From positions 1,240,001-1,304,000 of the forward strand of contig NZ_PGET01000001.1 of assembly GCF_002797975.1 (NCBI RefSeq): a stretch of 64,000 nt of DNA, in the 5' to 3' direction. Each line of letters opens with the position of its first letter. The first letter of the stretch is position 1. The DNA is from [Clostridium] celerecrescens 18A (GTDB taxonomy: Bacteria; Bacillota; Clostridia; Lachnospirales; Lachnospiraceae). The translations under genes and the position numbers were made by a program. The notes below the pieces were generated by a model. The model saw only the letters and a program-made list of their open reading frames with translations. It was not told the DNA's origin and did no database searches. Positions 17,016 through 26,217 of this stretch are shown piece by piece.

Positions 17016-17927
17016 ATGAAAACTATAACCAGGGATTATATTACAAATGTTCTTGCAAAAGAGAATCCGCCCTGTGCTAGGATCAGGGCAGGAGAGATCG
17101 TGGCCTTTGAGACCTATGACTGCTTTACAAACCAGTTTCTTCCGGAAGAGGCGACCTTTGAAACTGTAATAAGAAAACCAGGAAATCCGGCTACAGGGCC
17201 TCTCTGCATTGAGGGAGCGATGCCGGGAGATATGCTTAAGATCGATATTCTGGATATTGAGATGGGTCCTGTGGGAATTGTCATGTTAGGGCCTGGCAGC
17301 GGAAGCGAAAAGGAGGAATTTCCCCGGAAGATATTAAGACGGGTGCTTGTAAAGGGAGGATACGCCTATTTCAATGAACGGGTCAAAATCCCGGTAAAAC
17401 CCATGATCGGCGTCATCGGGGTGGCTCCGGCAGGAGAGGGAGTATCCACCATCACCCCTATGGATCATGGCGGAAATATGGATTGTACTCAGATCAAAAA
17501 AGGAGCATCTTTATATCTGCCTGTATTTGTGGAAGGGGCGCTTTTGTCTATGGGGGATTTTCATGCTGTCATGGGAGACGGCGAAGTGGAGGACTGCGGT
17601 CTGGAAATAGAAGGGCGGGCTACTGTCCGGGTGAGCGTTGTGAGAAATAAAAACTGTGTTTCCTATCCAATGATAGAAACAGAGGATAAGCTTATTACCC
17701 TTGCATCCAGGGAACAGGTGGAGGAAGCCTGGCGGGCGGCGACCAGACAGATGTATGAATTCATGAAGGAAAAGATGGGTATGGATTATGAAGAGGCCGG
17801 CATGCTGCTTACCATGACCGGAGACCTTGTTATCTGCCAGACAGTAAATCCTATGAAAACGGTAAGAATGGAACTTCCCCGCCATATAACCCAAAGTTAT
17901 GGTTTTGATTCCATTTCGGTAGAGTAA
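17016..17927 (+). CDS. Acetamidase/formamidase family protein
   Basis: 303 residues. Family motifs: the N-terminal RIRAGEIVAFETYDCFTNQ, TGPLCIEGAMPGDML, MDHGGNMDC (metal-binding region) and MGDFHAVMGDGEV. These cytoplasmic enzymes hydrolyse small amides such as formamide or acetamide to release ammonia. Only 12 bases separate it from the MATE gene, so the two are probably co-transcribed. AAAAGGAGA precedes ATG 17016. Confidence 0.9.
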   Translation: MKTITRDYITNVLAKENPPCARIRAGEIVAFETYDCFTNQFLPEEATFETVIRKPGNPATGPLCIEGAMPGDMLKIDILDIEMGPVGIVMLGPGSGSEKEEFPRKILRRVLVKGGYAYFNERVKIPVKPMIGVIGVAPAGEGVSTITPMDHGGNMDCTQIKKGASLYLPVFVEGALLSMGDFHAVMGDGEVEDCGLEIEGRATVRVSVVRNKNCVSYPMIETEDKLITLASREQVEEAWRAATRQMYEFMKEKMGMDYEEAGMLLTMTGDLVICQTVNPMKTVRMELPRHITQSYGFDSISVE

Positions 17928-17943
17928 ATAAGGCTTAAGATTC

Positions 17944-17972
17944 TTGACAGCCAACCCTTTTTGGAAGATAAT
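17944..17972 (+). promoter_or_regulatory. Sigma-A promoter of ilvE
   Basis: TTGACA (17944-17949), 17-base spacer, GATAAT (17967-17972), placed about 57 bases before the ilvE start. Confidence 0.7.
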
Positions 17973-18028
17973 GATAGATAAATTACAATAACTGACAGAT
18001 ATGCCGGTAAGGGAAAGGAAGAGTATCA

Positions 18029-19099
18029 ATGCAGACAATCAGAATCGAAAAAACAACTTGCCCGAAAGAAAAACCAGGCAATGATAACCCGTTGACATTT
18101 GGAACCATATTTACGGATCACATGTTTGAGGTAGACTATGAAGATGGAAGAGGCTGGTATGATCCCAGGATCGTGCCTTATCATAAGCTGGAGCTGGACC
18201 CTTCTTCCATGGTATTCCATTACGGACAGGAGATGTTCGAGGGCTTAAAGGCATACAAGACAAAAGATGGCAGGGTCTTGCTGTTCCGTCCTGATAAGAA
18301 TATCGAGCGTGCCAACAGAAGCAACCGAAGGCTTTGCATCCCGGATATTCCGGAAGATCTGTTTTTAGAAGGCTTAAAAACAGTTGTAAACGTAGATCAG
18401 GACTGGATCCCTACAAAACCGGGAACCTCCCTTTATATCAGGCCTTTTGTAATTGCTACCGACCCCTTCTTAGGGGTCAGGCCCTCCAACACCTATAAGT
18501 TCATGATTATCTTATCGCCTGTTGGAGCTTATTATGCCAGCGGACTTGATCCGGTCAAGATATGGATCGAGGATGAATATGTAAGAGCAGTAAAGGGCGG
18601 CATCGGTGAAGCTAAGACAGGGGGGAATTATGTTGCTTCCCTGGCTTCCCAGGTAAAGGCTCATGACGAGGGCTATTCCCAGGTGCTATGGCTTGACGGT
18701 GTCCACCGGAAATACATCGAAGAAGTTGGTGCCATGAACATCTTCTTTAAGATCAACGGCGTAGTCATCACACCGGAGCTAAACGGAAGCATCCTCCCGG
18801 GCGTTACCAGGGATTCCGTCATTGCCCTGTGTAAAAAATGGGGAGTGGCTGTTGAAGAACGGAAGGTTTCGGTTGATGAGGTGGTCGAGGCGGCAAGATC
18901 CGGAGCAATGGAAGAATGCTTTGGTACAGGAACAGCTGCTGTCATATCCCCGGTTGGTGAACTTCGGTTTGAAGAAGAGAGAATGTCTGTGGGAGGTGGC
19001 AGGATCGGAGAATTGACCCAGAAACTTTATGATTCCATTACCGGCATCCAGCTGGGCATGATTGAAGGACCAGATGGCTGGTCCGTGGAAGTAAAATAA
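18029..19099 (+). CDS. ilvE: Branched-chain amino acid aminotransferase
   Basis: 356 residues, the length of the eukaryote-like/Firmicute class IV aminotransferase (BCAT type II). The PLP lysine lies in GEAKTGGNYVASL. SMVFHYGQEMFEGLKAY, YIRPFVIAT and EECFGTGTAAVISPVG are diagnostic. It catalyses the last step of Leu, Ile and Val synthesis, exchanging amino groups with glutamate. It is monocistronic, with its own promoter and GGAAAGGAAG ribosome binding site. Confidence 0.95.
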   Translation: MQTIRIEKTTCPKEKPGNDNPLTFGTIFTDHMFEVDYEDGRGWYDPRIVPYHKLELDPSSMVFHYGQEMFEGLKAYKTKDGRVLLFRPDKNIERANRSNRRLCIPDIPEDLFLEGLKTVVNVDQDWIPTKPGTSLYIRPFVIATDPFLGVRPSNTYKFMIILSPVGAYYASGLDPVKIWIEDEYVRAVKGGIGEAKTGGNYVASLASQVKAHDEGYSQVLWLDGVHRKYIEEVGAMNIFFKINGVVITPELNGSILPGVTRDSVIALCKKWGVAVEERKVSVDEVVEAARSGAMEECFGTGTAAVISPVGELRFEEERMSVGGGRIGELTQKLYDSITGIQLGMIEGPDGWSVEVK

Positions 19100-19183
19100 A
19101 TCTTACAGAATTTATCCGGCGGAGCTGATCCTATAGCGCCGCCGGAAATTTTGAGGAATACAGAAAGAAAAAGGGAGCCGGAT

Positions 19184-20095
19184 ATGACAGCGGTACTGAT
19201 AAAGGCAGTTGCATTTGTATCAATTATTATTATGGGATACCTGCTCAAACGGGCAGGTTTTTTTCAGGCAAAGGATTTTTACCTGATCTCCAGGATCGTG
19301 ATCAGGATTACCCTTCCTGCAGCCATTGTATCCAATTTCAGTAGGATCACCATGGATTACTCCATTCTTTTTGTATGTGCAATTGGATTTTTGTGCAATT
19401 GTGTGACGGTTGCCGCAGGGTATGTGATGTATGCCCGAAGAACAAAGGCTTTAAGGGCTTTTGCAATGATCAACATGTCTGGTTATAATGTGGGAAATTT
19501 TACAATGCCTTTTGTGCAGAGCTTTTTAAGCCCTGTCGGATTTGCCGCCACAAGCTTGTTTGATGCCGGGAATGCTGTTATGTGTACCGGAATGACTTTT
19601 ACCCTGGCCGGCATGGTGATAGGAGAGGAGGAAAAGCCTTCCATAAAAAAGGCTGTGCTTAATCTATTTTCCTCGGCTCCTTTTGATGCCTATGTCATAA
19701 TGACAGTTTTAAGCATACTTAATATAAAGCTGCCTTCTGTTTTGGTCACCATCGCGGATACATCAGGGGGAGCCAATGCGTTTCTCGCCCTTTTAATGCT
19801 TGGCATTGGTTTTGAGATCCGAATGGAAAAGGAAAAGATGAGTCACATTCTAAGGATATTAGTGGTACGGTATATTCTTGCAGTTTTTATGGCAGTTGGA
19901 TTTTATTTTCTGGCACCCTTTGGGCTCGATGTTCGCCGGGCACTGGTGATCGTGTCTCTTGGCCCAGTATCGTCAGTGGCGCCTGCATTTACCGGTGCTT
20001 TAAACGGAGATATCGAGACAGCGAGTGCAATCAATTCCCTGTCAATTGTCATCAGTATAGCTGCAATTACAGCAGCTCTGATCATTCTTTTGTAA
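19184..20095 (+). CDS. AEC-family (auxin efflux carrier-type) transporter
   Basis: About 303 residues with ten predicted membrane helices in the 5+5 layout of AEC permeases. The N-terminal MGYLLKRAGFF and the NMSGYNVGNFTMPFVQSFL region (first half crossing) are typical. Family members export or exchange small organic anions such as malate. ATG 19184 is chosen because AAGGGAG (19172-19178) precedes it; the longer frame from 19151 has no such site. Substrate unknown. Confidence 0.85.
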   Translation: MTAVLIKAVAFVSIIIMGYLLKRAGFFQAKDFYLISRIVIRITLPAAIVSNFSRITMDYSILFVCAIGFLCNCVTVAAGYVMYARRTKALRAFAMINMSGYNVGNFTMPFVQSFLSPVGFAATSLFDAGNAVMCTGMTFTLAGMVIGEEEKPSIKKAVLNLFSSAPFDAYVIMTVLSILNIKLPSVLVTIADTSGGANAFLALLMLGIGFEIRMEKEKMSHILRILVVRYILAVFMAVGFYFLAPFGLDVRRALVIVSLGPVSSVAPAFTGALNGDIETASAINSLSIVISIAAITAALIILL

Positions 20096-20113
20096 GAAAA
20101 TTTTTTATGACGC

Positions 20114-20141
20114 TTGACAAACGGCACAACCGTGTTATAAT
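20114..20141 (+). promoter_or_regulatory. Consensus sigma-A promoter of the thrS leader
   Basis: Perfect TTGACA (20114-20119), 16-base spacer, perfect TATAAT (20136-20141). Confidence 0.85.
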
Positions 20142-20149
20142 CTAAAGCT

Positions 20150-20412
20150 ATAAAGCAATATAGAAAAAGCATTGACAAGACCAGTACCATATCAGGAAAG
20201 GCCAGAGAGAGGCGCGTTTGGTGAAAGCGTCTTACGGGAATGATATGAGAAGACCAGCTTGGAGCGTCCCGTAATGGGGAACGGTGATTCCGTTATCATC
20301 ATATGAAGTGGTTTGAACGTTTAATTTGTTCACTCAAGCAAGGGTGGAACCGCGATTTCTTTGAATAGAATCGTCCCTTTCTGTATGGAAGCATACAGAA
20401 AGGGGCTTTTTT
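20150..20412 (+). ncRNA. T-box riboswitch controlling thrS
   Basis: The T-box core AGGGTGGAACCGCG is at 20341-20354. A stem (CCTTTCTGTATG/CATACAGAAAGG, about 20376-20402) followed by a T run forms the terminator. Upstream, stem I includes CATATCA (20188-20194) pairing TGATATG (20241-20247), with AGAGAGA and GGTGAAAG motifs above it. A candidate threonine specifier ACC lies at 20253-20255. Uncharged tRNA-Thr would stabilise the antiterminator and allow thrS expression. The specifier assignment is provisional. Confidence 0.9.
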
Positions 20413-20512
20413 TATTTTCATAAGCGATTCACAGAACGGATATGCTTACTCGCCAATCCACTTTCGATAAACAAAACATGTAACAATAATATGTAAAGGA
20501 GATTGATGGCAA

Positions 20513-22474
20513 ATGAAGATTACGTTAAAAGACGGCTCAGTCAAGGAATATGAACATGCAATGTCAGTGATTGACATCGCTTCCGATATAAGCGAAGGCC
20601 TGGCTAGAAATGCCTGCGCGGGCGAGGTGGATGGAAAGGTTGTGGATTTGAGGACCGAGGTTGATGGGGACTGCAGTTTAAGCATTCTTACGGTCAGCGA
20701 TCCGGCAGGTCTTTCTGCATATCGTCATACAGCAAGCCATATCCTGGCACAGGCTGTGAAAAGGCTGTATCCCCAGGCAAAGCTTGCAATCGGACCGTCC
20801 ATTGAAAATGGATTTTATTATGATTTTGATATCCCTTCTTTTTCAAGAGAAGATCTTGACAAAATCGAAGGTGAGATGAAGAAGATCATAAAGGAAGGTG
20901 CAAAGATCGAGCGCTTTACCCTTCCGAGAGAAGAAGCAGTTAAATTTATGGAGGAAAAGGGCGAACCTTATAAAGTAGAACTGATTCAGGATCTTCCTGA
21001 GGATTCGGAAATTTCCTTCTACCGTCAGGGAGAGTTTACGGACCTTTGCGCAGGCCCCCACCTTATGAGCACCAAATCCATCAAGGCATATAAGCTCACT
21101 TCTTCCTCTGGTGCTTATTGGAGAGGCAGCGAGAAAAACGCTATGCTGACTCGTGTATACGGCACTGCTTTTGCTAAGAAGGAAGAATTAAATGAATACC
21201 TGGAATATCTGGCAAACATTAAGAACCGGGATCATAACAAGCTGGGCCGTGACATGGAGATTTTCGCAACGGTTGATGTAATCGGCCAGGGACTTCCTCT
21301 ATTAATGCCCAAGGGTGCAAAGATTGTCCAGACGTTACAGAGATGGATCGAGGATGAGGAAGAGAAGCGGGGCTATATGAGAACAAAAACCCCTCTCATG
21401 GCAAAGAAGGATTTATATATCATTTCCGACCACTGGGATCACTATAAGGAAGGAATGTTTGTACTGGGAAATGAGGAAACAGATGATGAGGTATTTGCTC
21501 TCCGTCCAATGACCTGCCCATTCCAGTACTATGTTTACAAACAGAGCCAGAAATCCTACCGTGATCTGCCTTGCAGATACGGCGAAACCTCTACCCTGTT
21601 CCGCAACGAGGATTCCGGCGAGATGCACGGATTAACTCGTGTACGCCAGTTTACTATTTCCGAAGGTCACTTAATCGTGCGTCCTGATCAGATTGAAGAG
21701 GAATTTAAGGGGTGCGTGGATCTGGCAAAATACTGTCTCACAACACTTGGCCTGGAAGGCGACGTGACTTATCAAATGTCCAAATGGGATCCAAATAAAG
21801 CGGATCATTATCTGGGCACACCAGAGATGTGGGATGAAGTGGAAGGCATGATGCGCAAGATTCTTGACCACATCGGAATCGAATATACGGAAGCTGCAGG
21901 AGAAGCGGCGTTCTATGGGCCTAAGCTGGATATTCAGGCAAAGAATGTATATGGTAAGGAAGATACCATGATTACCATTCAGTTAGATATGTTCTTAGCA
22001 GACCGCTTTGATATGAGCTTCGTGGATAAGGATGGAACAAAGAAACGTCCTTATATCATCCATAGAACTTCCATGGGATGCTATGAAAGAACACTGGCCT
22101 GGCTGATTGAAAAATACGAGGGAGCATTCCCGACATGGTTATGTCCAGAGCAGGTTCGCGTACTTCCGATTTCTGAAAAATACCATGACTACGCAGAAAA
22201 AGTTGCGGCTCAGTTAAAGGATAACGGCGTTCTGGCAACGGTTGACGAGCGTGCGGAAAAGATCGGTTACAAGATCCGTGAGGCGCGTTTGTCAAAGCTT
22301 CCATATATGCTGGTGGTAGGTCAGAAAGAGGAAGAAGATGGTGTCGTATCTGTCCGCAGCCGCTTTAACGGCGATGAGGGACAGCGTCCGCTTTCCGATT
22401 TCATTGATGATATCTGCCGCGAGATCCGGACAAAGGAAATCAAAAAGGTAACTATAACTGAAGAAGCGAAATAA
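20513..22474 (+). CDS. thrS: Threonyl-tRNA synthetase
   Basis: 653 residues, full-length class II enzyme. Order: TGS domain (1-60), tRNA-SAD editing domain with HTASHILAQAVKRL, then the catalytic core with motif 2 (RYGETSTLFRNEDSGEMHGL) and motif 3 (HRTSMGCYERTLAWLIE), and the anticodon-binding domain from about 540. The editing-site histidines (HTASH) are intact. Expression is controlled by the T-box leader upstream. AAAGGAGA is the ribosome binding site. Confidence 0.98.
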   Translation: MKITLKDGSVKEYEHAMSVIDIASDISEGLARNACAGEVDGKVVDLRTEVDGDCSLSILTVSDPAGLSAYRHTASHILAQAVKRLYPQAKLAIGPSIENGFYYDFDIPSFSREDLDKIEGEMKKIIKEGAKIERFTLPREEAVKFMEEKGEPYKVELIQDLPEDSEISFYRQGEFTDLCAGPHLMSTKSIKAYKLTSSSGAYWRGSEKNAMLTRVYGTAFAKKEELNEYLEYLANIKNRDHNKLGRDMEIFATVDVIGQGLPLLMPKGAKIVQTLQRWIEDEEEKRGYMRTKTPLMAKKDLYIISDHWDHYKEGMFVLGNEETDDEVFALRPMTCPFQYYVYKQSQKSYRDLPCRYGETSTLFRNEDSGEMHGLTRVRQFTISEGHLIVRPDQIEEEFKGCVDLAKYCLTTLGLEGDVTYQMSKWDPNKADHYLGTPEMWDEVEGMMRKILDHIGIEYTEAAGEAAFYGPKLDIQAKNVYGKEDTMITIQLDMFLADRFDMSFVDKDGTKKRPYIIHRTSMGCYERTLAWLIEKYEGAFPTWLCPEQVRVLPISEKYHDYAEKVAAQLKDNGVLATVDERAEKIGYKIREARLSKLPYMLVVGQKEEEDGVVSVRSRFNGDEGQRPLSDFIDDICREIRTKEIKKVTITEEAK

Positions 22475-22499
22475 GATCTATCATGGCTTAAGGAAAAGA

Positions 22500-22532
22500 A
22501 GGGAAATATTCGTGAGAATATTTTCCTTCCGC
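22500..22532 (+). terminator. Candidate terminator after thrS
   Basis: GGAAATATTC and GAATATTTTCC form a hairpin with a GTGA loop, but the following T run is poor (TTCC), so termination may be weak. Confidence 0.5.
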
Positions 22533-22591
22533 TGCGTGCATAATAATCCTGAAACATTATCTTAGGTAAGAATGCCAGGAGGAAATAGGCC

Positions 22592-22906
22592 ATGACAAAA
22601 TTAGATTGTAATGTAACAAGCTGTCTTCATAATTCAGATAATTATTGCTGTAAGTCCGCCATTATCGTGGAAGGATCCCAGGCAAAGGACAGCTATGATA
22701 CCTGCTGTGGAAGCTTTGATGAGAATAAGGACGGTTCTTTCCATAACTTATTCAAGACTCCGGAAAGCCGACTGGAAGTGGACTGCGAAGCTGTTAACTG
22801 TGTTTATAATGAAGGACGCCACTGTTCTGCAGAGCATATTGGAATCGCAGGGGACGGTGCGAACGCAGCAGAGCATACCGAATGCTCCACCTTTAAAACC
22901 AGATAA
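22592..22906 (+). CDS. DUF1540 domain protein, two tandem Cys-rich repeats
   Basis: 104 residues with two DUF1540 units: CNVTSCLHNSDNYCC...C and CEAVNCVYNEGRHCS...C, each with the C-x4-C-x6/7-C spacing of the family. Such proteins are small, cytoplasmic and probably metal-binding; many occur in spore-forming clostridia, but their function is unknown. Strong AGGAGG site; closed by the hairpin at 22916-22955. Confidence 0.88.
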   Translation: MTKLDCNVTSCLHNSDNYCCKSAIIVEGSQAKDSYDTCCGSFDENKDGSFHNLFKTPESRLEVDCEAVNCVYNEGRHCSAEHIGIAGDGANAAEHTECSTFKTR

Positions 22907-22915
22907 TCATTAAAA

Positions 22916-22957
22916 AATAAGATGCGCTGGGAGGAAATTCCTGACGCATCTTATTTA
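22916..22957. terminator. Bidirectional terminator
   Basis: Perfect arms AATAAGATGCG (22916-22926) and CGCATCTTATT (22945-22955) between convergent genes, with A-rich and T-rich flanks. Confidence 0.8.
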
Positions 22958-22971
22958 AATCGTTGATCGGA

Positions 22972-23385
22972 TCATAAGATCATAACAAAGGTTCCTGCCG
23001 TAATCATAAGGATGCCTATGAGTTTTTTCAAAGTAAATTGTTCATGGAGGATAAGAAAAGCCAGGATCACAGTGAGAACTATGCTTAGCTTATCTACGGG
23101 AACTACCTTGGAAGCTTCACCAATTTGAAGGGCCTTGTAATAGCAAATCCAGGAGAGGCCGGTAGCAATGCCGGACAGGATGAGAAAGATCCAGCTTTTT
23201 CTGCTGATTTCAGGCAGACCGGTCTGGGCTCCTGTGAGAAAAACGATCAACCAGGCCATGAGCACCACAACAATTGTCCGTATGGCCGTAGCCAGATTGG
23301 AATTGACTCCTTCGATTCCCATTTTAGCCAAAATAGAGGTGAATGCGGCAAAAACGGAGGAAAGAAGAGCGAAAGCAAACCACAT
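22972..23385 (-). CDS. Single-domain EamA/DMT-type transporter
   Basis: 137 residues with five predicted membrane helices, i.e. half of a ten-helix EamA transporter. FALLSSVFAAFTSILAKMGI at the N-terminus and SWICYYKALQIGEASKVVPVDKLSIVLTVILAF are typical of the family. Half-size members act as dimers. Substrate unknown. On the minus strand, convergent with the DUF1540 gene. Confidence 0.85.
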   Translation of the reverse strand: MWFAFALLSSVFAAFTSILAKMGIEGVNSNLATAIRTIVVVLMAWLIVFLTGAQTGLPEISRKSWIFLILSGIATGLSWICYYKALQIGEASKVVPVDKLSIVLTVILAFLILHEQFTLKKLIGILMITAGTFVMIL

Positions 23386-23499
23386 AAAAAGCGCCTCCTG
23401 ATTCGTTTATTTTATTACATACTACTATTGTAGCTCTCCCGATAGAAAGTTGCAAGATAAACCTTAAAAGGAAAAAAAGGACAATGTTTTAAAAATATG

Positions 23500-23528
23500 T
23501 TGACAGAAAGATAAATATATAGTATTAT
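23500..23528 (+). promoter_or_regulatory. Sigma-A promoter of infC-rpmI-rplT
   Basis: TTGACA (23500-23505), 17-base spacer, TATTAT (23523-23528). Confidence 0.75.
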
Positions 23529-23534
23529 TATGTG

Positions 23535-23680
23535 AGTTGTGAAAACAGCAAACAGGAAAGTAGGTATCCGCCTCACCACGGCACGAGTAAGTGTCCCTGG
23601 TTCATAGCCTTTTGTACATAGGTTTACTGTGTAGAGACTTTGGTGGTGGATAGCATTTGTCTATCTACTTTTTTTTATGC
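23535..23680 (+). ncRNA. Structured 5' leader of infC operon (L20-leader-like) with attenuator
   Basis: About 200 untranslated bases precede infC, as in Firmicutes where ribosomal protein L20 binds the leader and represses its own operon. The leader ends in a strong terminator: arms GTGGATAG (23646-23653) and CTATCTAC (23661-23668), then eight Ts. Position, operon and attenuator support an L20-type leader; I have not folded it or matched it to the family model. Confidence 0.7.
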
Positions 23681-23739
23681 CTATGGGCAAGCAATGTGGA
23701 TTCCAGCCAACACACACTATATAATGGAGGTGCACGACA

Positions 23740-24249
23740 ATTAGCGATTTAATGATTAATGAACAGATCAGAGATAAGGAAGTTCTGTTGATTGGTGAAA
23801 ACGGAGAAAAATTGGGAATCATGTCTACCAGGGATGCTTTGCAGATGGCAAAGGAATCAGAACTGGATTTGGTTAAGATTGCTCCGACTGCAAAACCACC
23901 GGTTTGTAAGATTATCGATTATGGTAAATATCGTTATGAACTGGCAAGGAAAGAAAAAGAAGCTAAAAAGAAACAGAAGGTAATCGAAGTAAAGGAAGTT
24001 CGTTTATCTCCTAACATTGACACCAACGATTTAAACACGAAGATGAGCGCCGCAAGGAAGTTCCTCGAAAAGGGAGATAAAGTTAAGGTAACCTTACGTT
24101 TCAGAGGTCGTGAGATGGCGCATATGTCAAAGTCAAGGTATATTCTGGATGACTTCGCTGAGAAGCTAGCAGATATCGCTGTTATTGACAAGCCACCTAA
24201 GGTAGAAGGAAGAAGCATGGTTATATTTTTGAATGCAAAACGCCAGTAG
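23740..24249 (+). CDS. infC: Translation initiation factor IF-3, probable AUU start
   Basis: 169 residues if begun at ATT 23740. TGGAGGT (23725-23731) lies about nine bases before ATT 23740 and 20 before ATG 23752, so the AUU is the likely start. An AUU start is a known IF-3 self-control device in other bacteria. The sequence shows the IF-3 N-domain ([22 protein letters not shown]), the lysine-rich linker near 80 and the C-domain ([14 protein letters not shown] stretch, here [14 protein letters not shown]). It blocks premature joining of ribosomal subunits and checks the start codon. Confidence 0.95.
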   Translation: MSDLMINEQIRDKEVLLIGENGEKLGIMSTRDALQMAKESELDLVKIAPTAKPPVCKIIDYGKYRYELARKEKEAKKKQKVIEVKEVRLSPNIDTNDLNTKMSAARKFLEKGDKVKVTLRFRGREMAHMSKSRYILDDFAEKLADIAVIDKPPKVEGRSMVIFLNAKRQ

Positions 24250-24272
24250 AACTTATCAAGGAGGAAAATACA

Positions 24273-24470
24273 ATGCCTAAATTAAAAACCAGTAAATCAG
24301 CTGCTAAACGCTTTAAAGTTACAGGAACGGGAAAGCTTGTAAGAAATAAAGCTTACAAATCTCACATCTTAACTAAGAAATCAACTAAGAGAAAAAGAAA
24401 TCTTAGAAAAGATATCGTTACTGATGCAACAAACGCAAAAGTAATGAAGAAGATTTTACCATATTTATAG
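24273..24470 (+). CDS. rpmI: Ribosomal protein bL35
   Basis: 65 residues, the normal length. [37 protein letters not shown] and the C-terminal ILPYL are classic L35. It lies between infC and rplT in the conserved order, with AAGGAGG before ATG 24273. Confidence 0.98.
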   Translation: MPKLKTSKSAAKRFKVTGTGKLVRNKAYKSHILTKKSTKRKRNLRKDIVTDATNAKVMKKILPYL

Positions 24471-24499
24471 GATCTTAAGTTAAGAAGGAGGAAAAACCG

Positions 24500-24856
24500 A
24501 TGGCAAGAATTAAAGGCGGTATGAACGCTAAGAAAAAACATAACAGAGTGTTAAAGATGGCTAAAGGCTACAGAGGCGCTCGTTCCAAACAGTATAGAGT
24601 AGCAAAGCAGTCAGTCATGAGAGCATTAACAAGCTCCTATGCAGGCAGAAAAGAGAGAAAGAGACAGTTCAGACAGTTATGGATTGCCCGTATCAATGCT
24701 GCAGCACGTATTAACGGTGTATCTTACAGCGTATTTATGCACGGCTTAAAGTTAGCTGGAGTTGATTTAAACAGAAAAGTTCTGGCTGACATGGCAGTGA
24801 ATGATGCAGAAGGCTTCGCAAAATTAGCAGAACTGGCTAAGTCCAAAGTGGCTTAA
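24500..24856 (+). CDS. rplT: Ribosomal protein bL20
   Basis: 118 residues. [26 protein letters not shown] and [18 protein letters not shown] are diagnostic. It assembles early on 23S rRNA and in Firmicutes can repress this operon by binding the infC leader. AGAAGGAGG is the ribosome binding site. Confidence 0.98.
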   Translation: MARIKGGMNAKKKHNRVLKMAKGYRGARSKQYRVAKQSVMRALTSSYAGRKERKRQFRQLWIARINAAARINGVSYSVFMHGLKLAGVDLNRKVLADMAVNDAEGFAKLAELAKSKVA

Positions 24857-24862
24857 TCGCAT

Positions 24863-24940
24863 ATACAAACCTCGGAAACCTCGTGTTTACGGGGTTTTTT
24901 TTGATGCCGCGAGCGTCTAAAAATGAGTAAATTTTGATTC
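24863..24940. repeat. Direct repeat, copy A (rplT terminator region)
   Basis: This 78-base segment, which contains the rplT terminator, recurs imperfectly at 27393-27464. The first 30 bases differ at two positions and the last 17 (GAGTAAATTTTGATTC core) are identical. The pair brackets a 2.5-kb accessory segment. Confidence 0.75.
24876..24904 (+). terminator. Terminator of infC-rpmI-rplT
   Basis: Arms AAACCTCG (24876-24883) and CGGGGTTT (24890-24897), one G-U pair, then a T run. Confidence 0.85.
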
Positions 24941-25344
24941 GTAATATACGCGTAATGTACAAGCGCTTTTAGAACTTTTCAGGAATTTTATTAATATCTG
25001 CAAGTAGTACTTCCGTCGTTTTATGGGTGTACGACCCTTTGGTTAAGTAACAGAATGGCCTGCAATGAGCGATAGTTATTCTTAAATATCAATTTAACGA
25101 AGTAATATTACGCCCCCCCCTCACATATAATTGTATATCCGTATATTCTTCCAAATCTATAAGTTATGCCGGTTATATGAGTATTAAAGCGCCTTCTGCT
25201 ATAGATTCGATTTATATCAAGAATTAGAAGTGTTCCAAATTAATTTATCAGAACACTCGTTGTAAAGCCTGAATTTCAGCACTAGGTGTGAATGTAATTG
25301 GACCAACATTAAAATTGATTATTAATATAGGAGATGTTGTAGAA
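24941..25344. other. Gene-free AT-rich stretch
   Basis: About 400 bases after the rplT terminator with no supported gene. It has a C8 run near 25110-25120 and a small hairpin around GGGTGTACGACCC (25026-25038). No RNA gene recognised. Confidence 0.5.
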
Positions 25345-26217
25345 ATGAACCATATAGTAAATGAGAATTATAGAATTTATTTAATAACCATGGATAAAAG
25401 TGATCAATTTTGGAAGGTTATGGATAATGGTGCTAGAGAAATGGCTTCTATGTTAGGTGTTACATATGAATGGGACGCCCCCTTAACGAGAGATGTAAAT
25501 AAACAAATTGAAATATTTAATAATGCCGTAGTAGCGGGAGCAGATGCAATAATGTTAGCGGCGAGTGATCCTTTAAAGATTTCAAGAGCAGTTGAAGAAG
25601 CGAAAGCAAAGGGTGTAAAAATCATTTATGTTGATGCACCAGCGTTTGAAGAAGCAGTCATAACCTTAGCTACAGATAATTATACAGCTGGTAAGATAGC
25701 TGGAGAAAATATGTTTTACGAATTAGAGGAGATTGGTGTCACATATGGTTCAATAGGAATCATTGGGATAACTCCTGAAAACAGAACGACTGTAAATCGG
25801 GAATTGGGATTTCGTGATTATTTTAAATCGTTTGTCAGATATCAAATATTAGAAACAATATACACGAATGGTGACCCAGAGTTAGCAAAACAAGCAACGG
25901 AAAAATATATAAGAGACAATCCCAATCTAGTTGGTGTTTTTTCAACGAATGAAGGAACTACATTAGGGCTGGGATATGCTTTGAGAGAAAATGATATAAA
26001 TATTATCGGTATTGGATTTGATATCACAGAGGTAATTCAGGAAATGATAAGAGATAATACTTTAAAAGCTATATTGGTACAAAATCCATTTACAATGGGC
26101 TATTTGGGTATGGCTGAGGCAGTTGCTGCATTAAGGGGATTTGATACAGGTCCACAATTTATTAATACTGGAGTAACTGTAGTTAATATATATACACCAA
26201 GTCGAATATTATCATAA
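25345..26217 (+). CDS. Sugar-binding-protein-like (Peripla_BP_4) protein without signal peptide
   Basis: About 290 residues. It carries the RbsB-type substrate-binding fold: YRIYLITMDKSDQFWKVMDNGAREMA, FNNAVVAGADAIMLAASDP, KGVKIIYVDAP, ATDNYTAGKIAGENM, VGVFSTNEGTTLGLGYAL, GIGFDITEVIQEMIRDN and VQNPFTMGYLG. ABC-system binding proteins start with a signal or lipoprotein peptide; none is present here, whether the start is ATG 25345 (GGAG at 25330) or GTG 25288. No transporter genes adjoin it. It may be a cytoplasmic sensor, or a truncated transferred copy. AT-rich, unlike the flanking rplT. Confidence 0.8.
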   Translation: MNHIVNENYRIYLITMDKSDQFWKVMDNGAREMASMLGVTYEWDAPLTRDVNKQIEIFNNAVVAGADAIMLAASDPLKISRAVEEAKAKGVKIIYVDAPAFEEAVITLATDNYTAGKIAGENMFYELEEIGVTYGSIGIIGITPENRTTVNRELGFRDYFKSFVRYQILETIYTNGDPELAKQATEKYIRDNPNLVGVFSTNEGTTLGLGYALRENDINIIGIGFDITEVIQEMIRDNTLKAILVQNPFTMGYLGMAEAVAALRGFDTGPQFINTGVTVVNIYTPSRILS

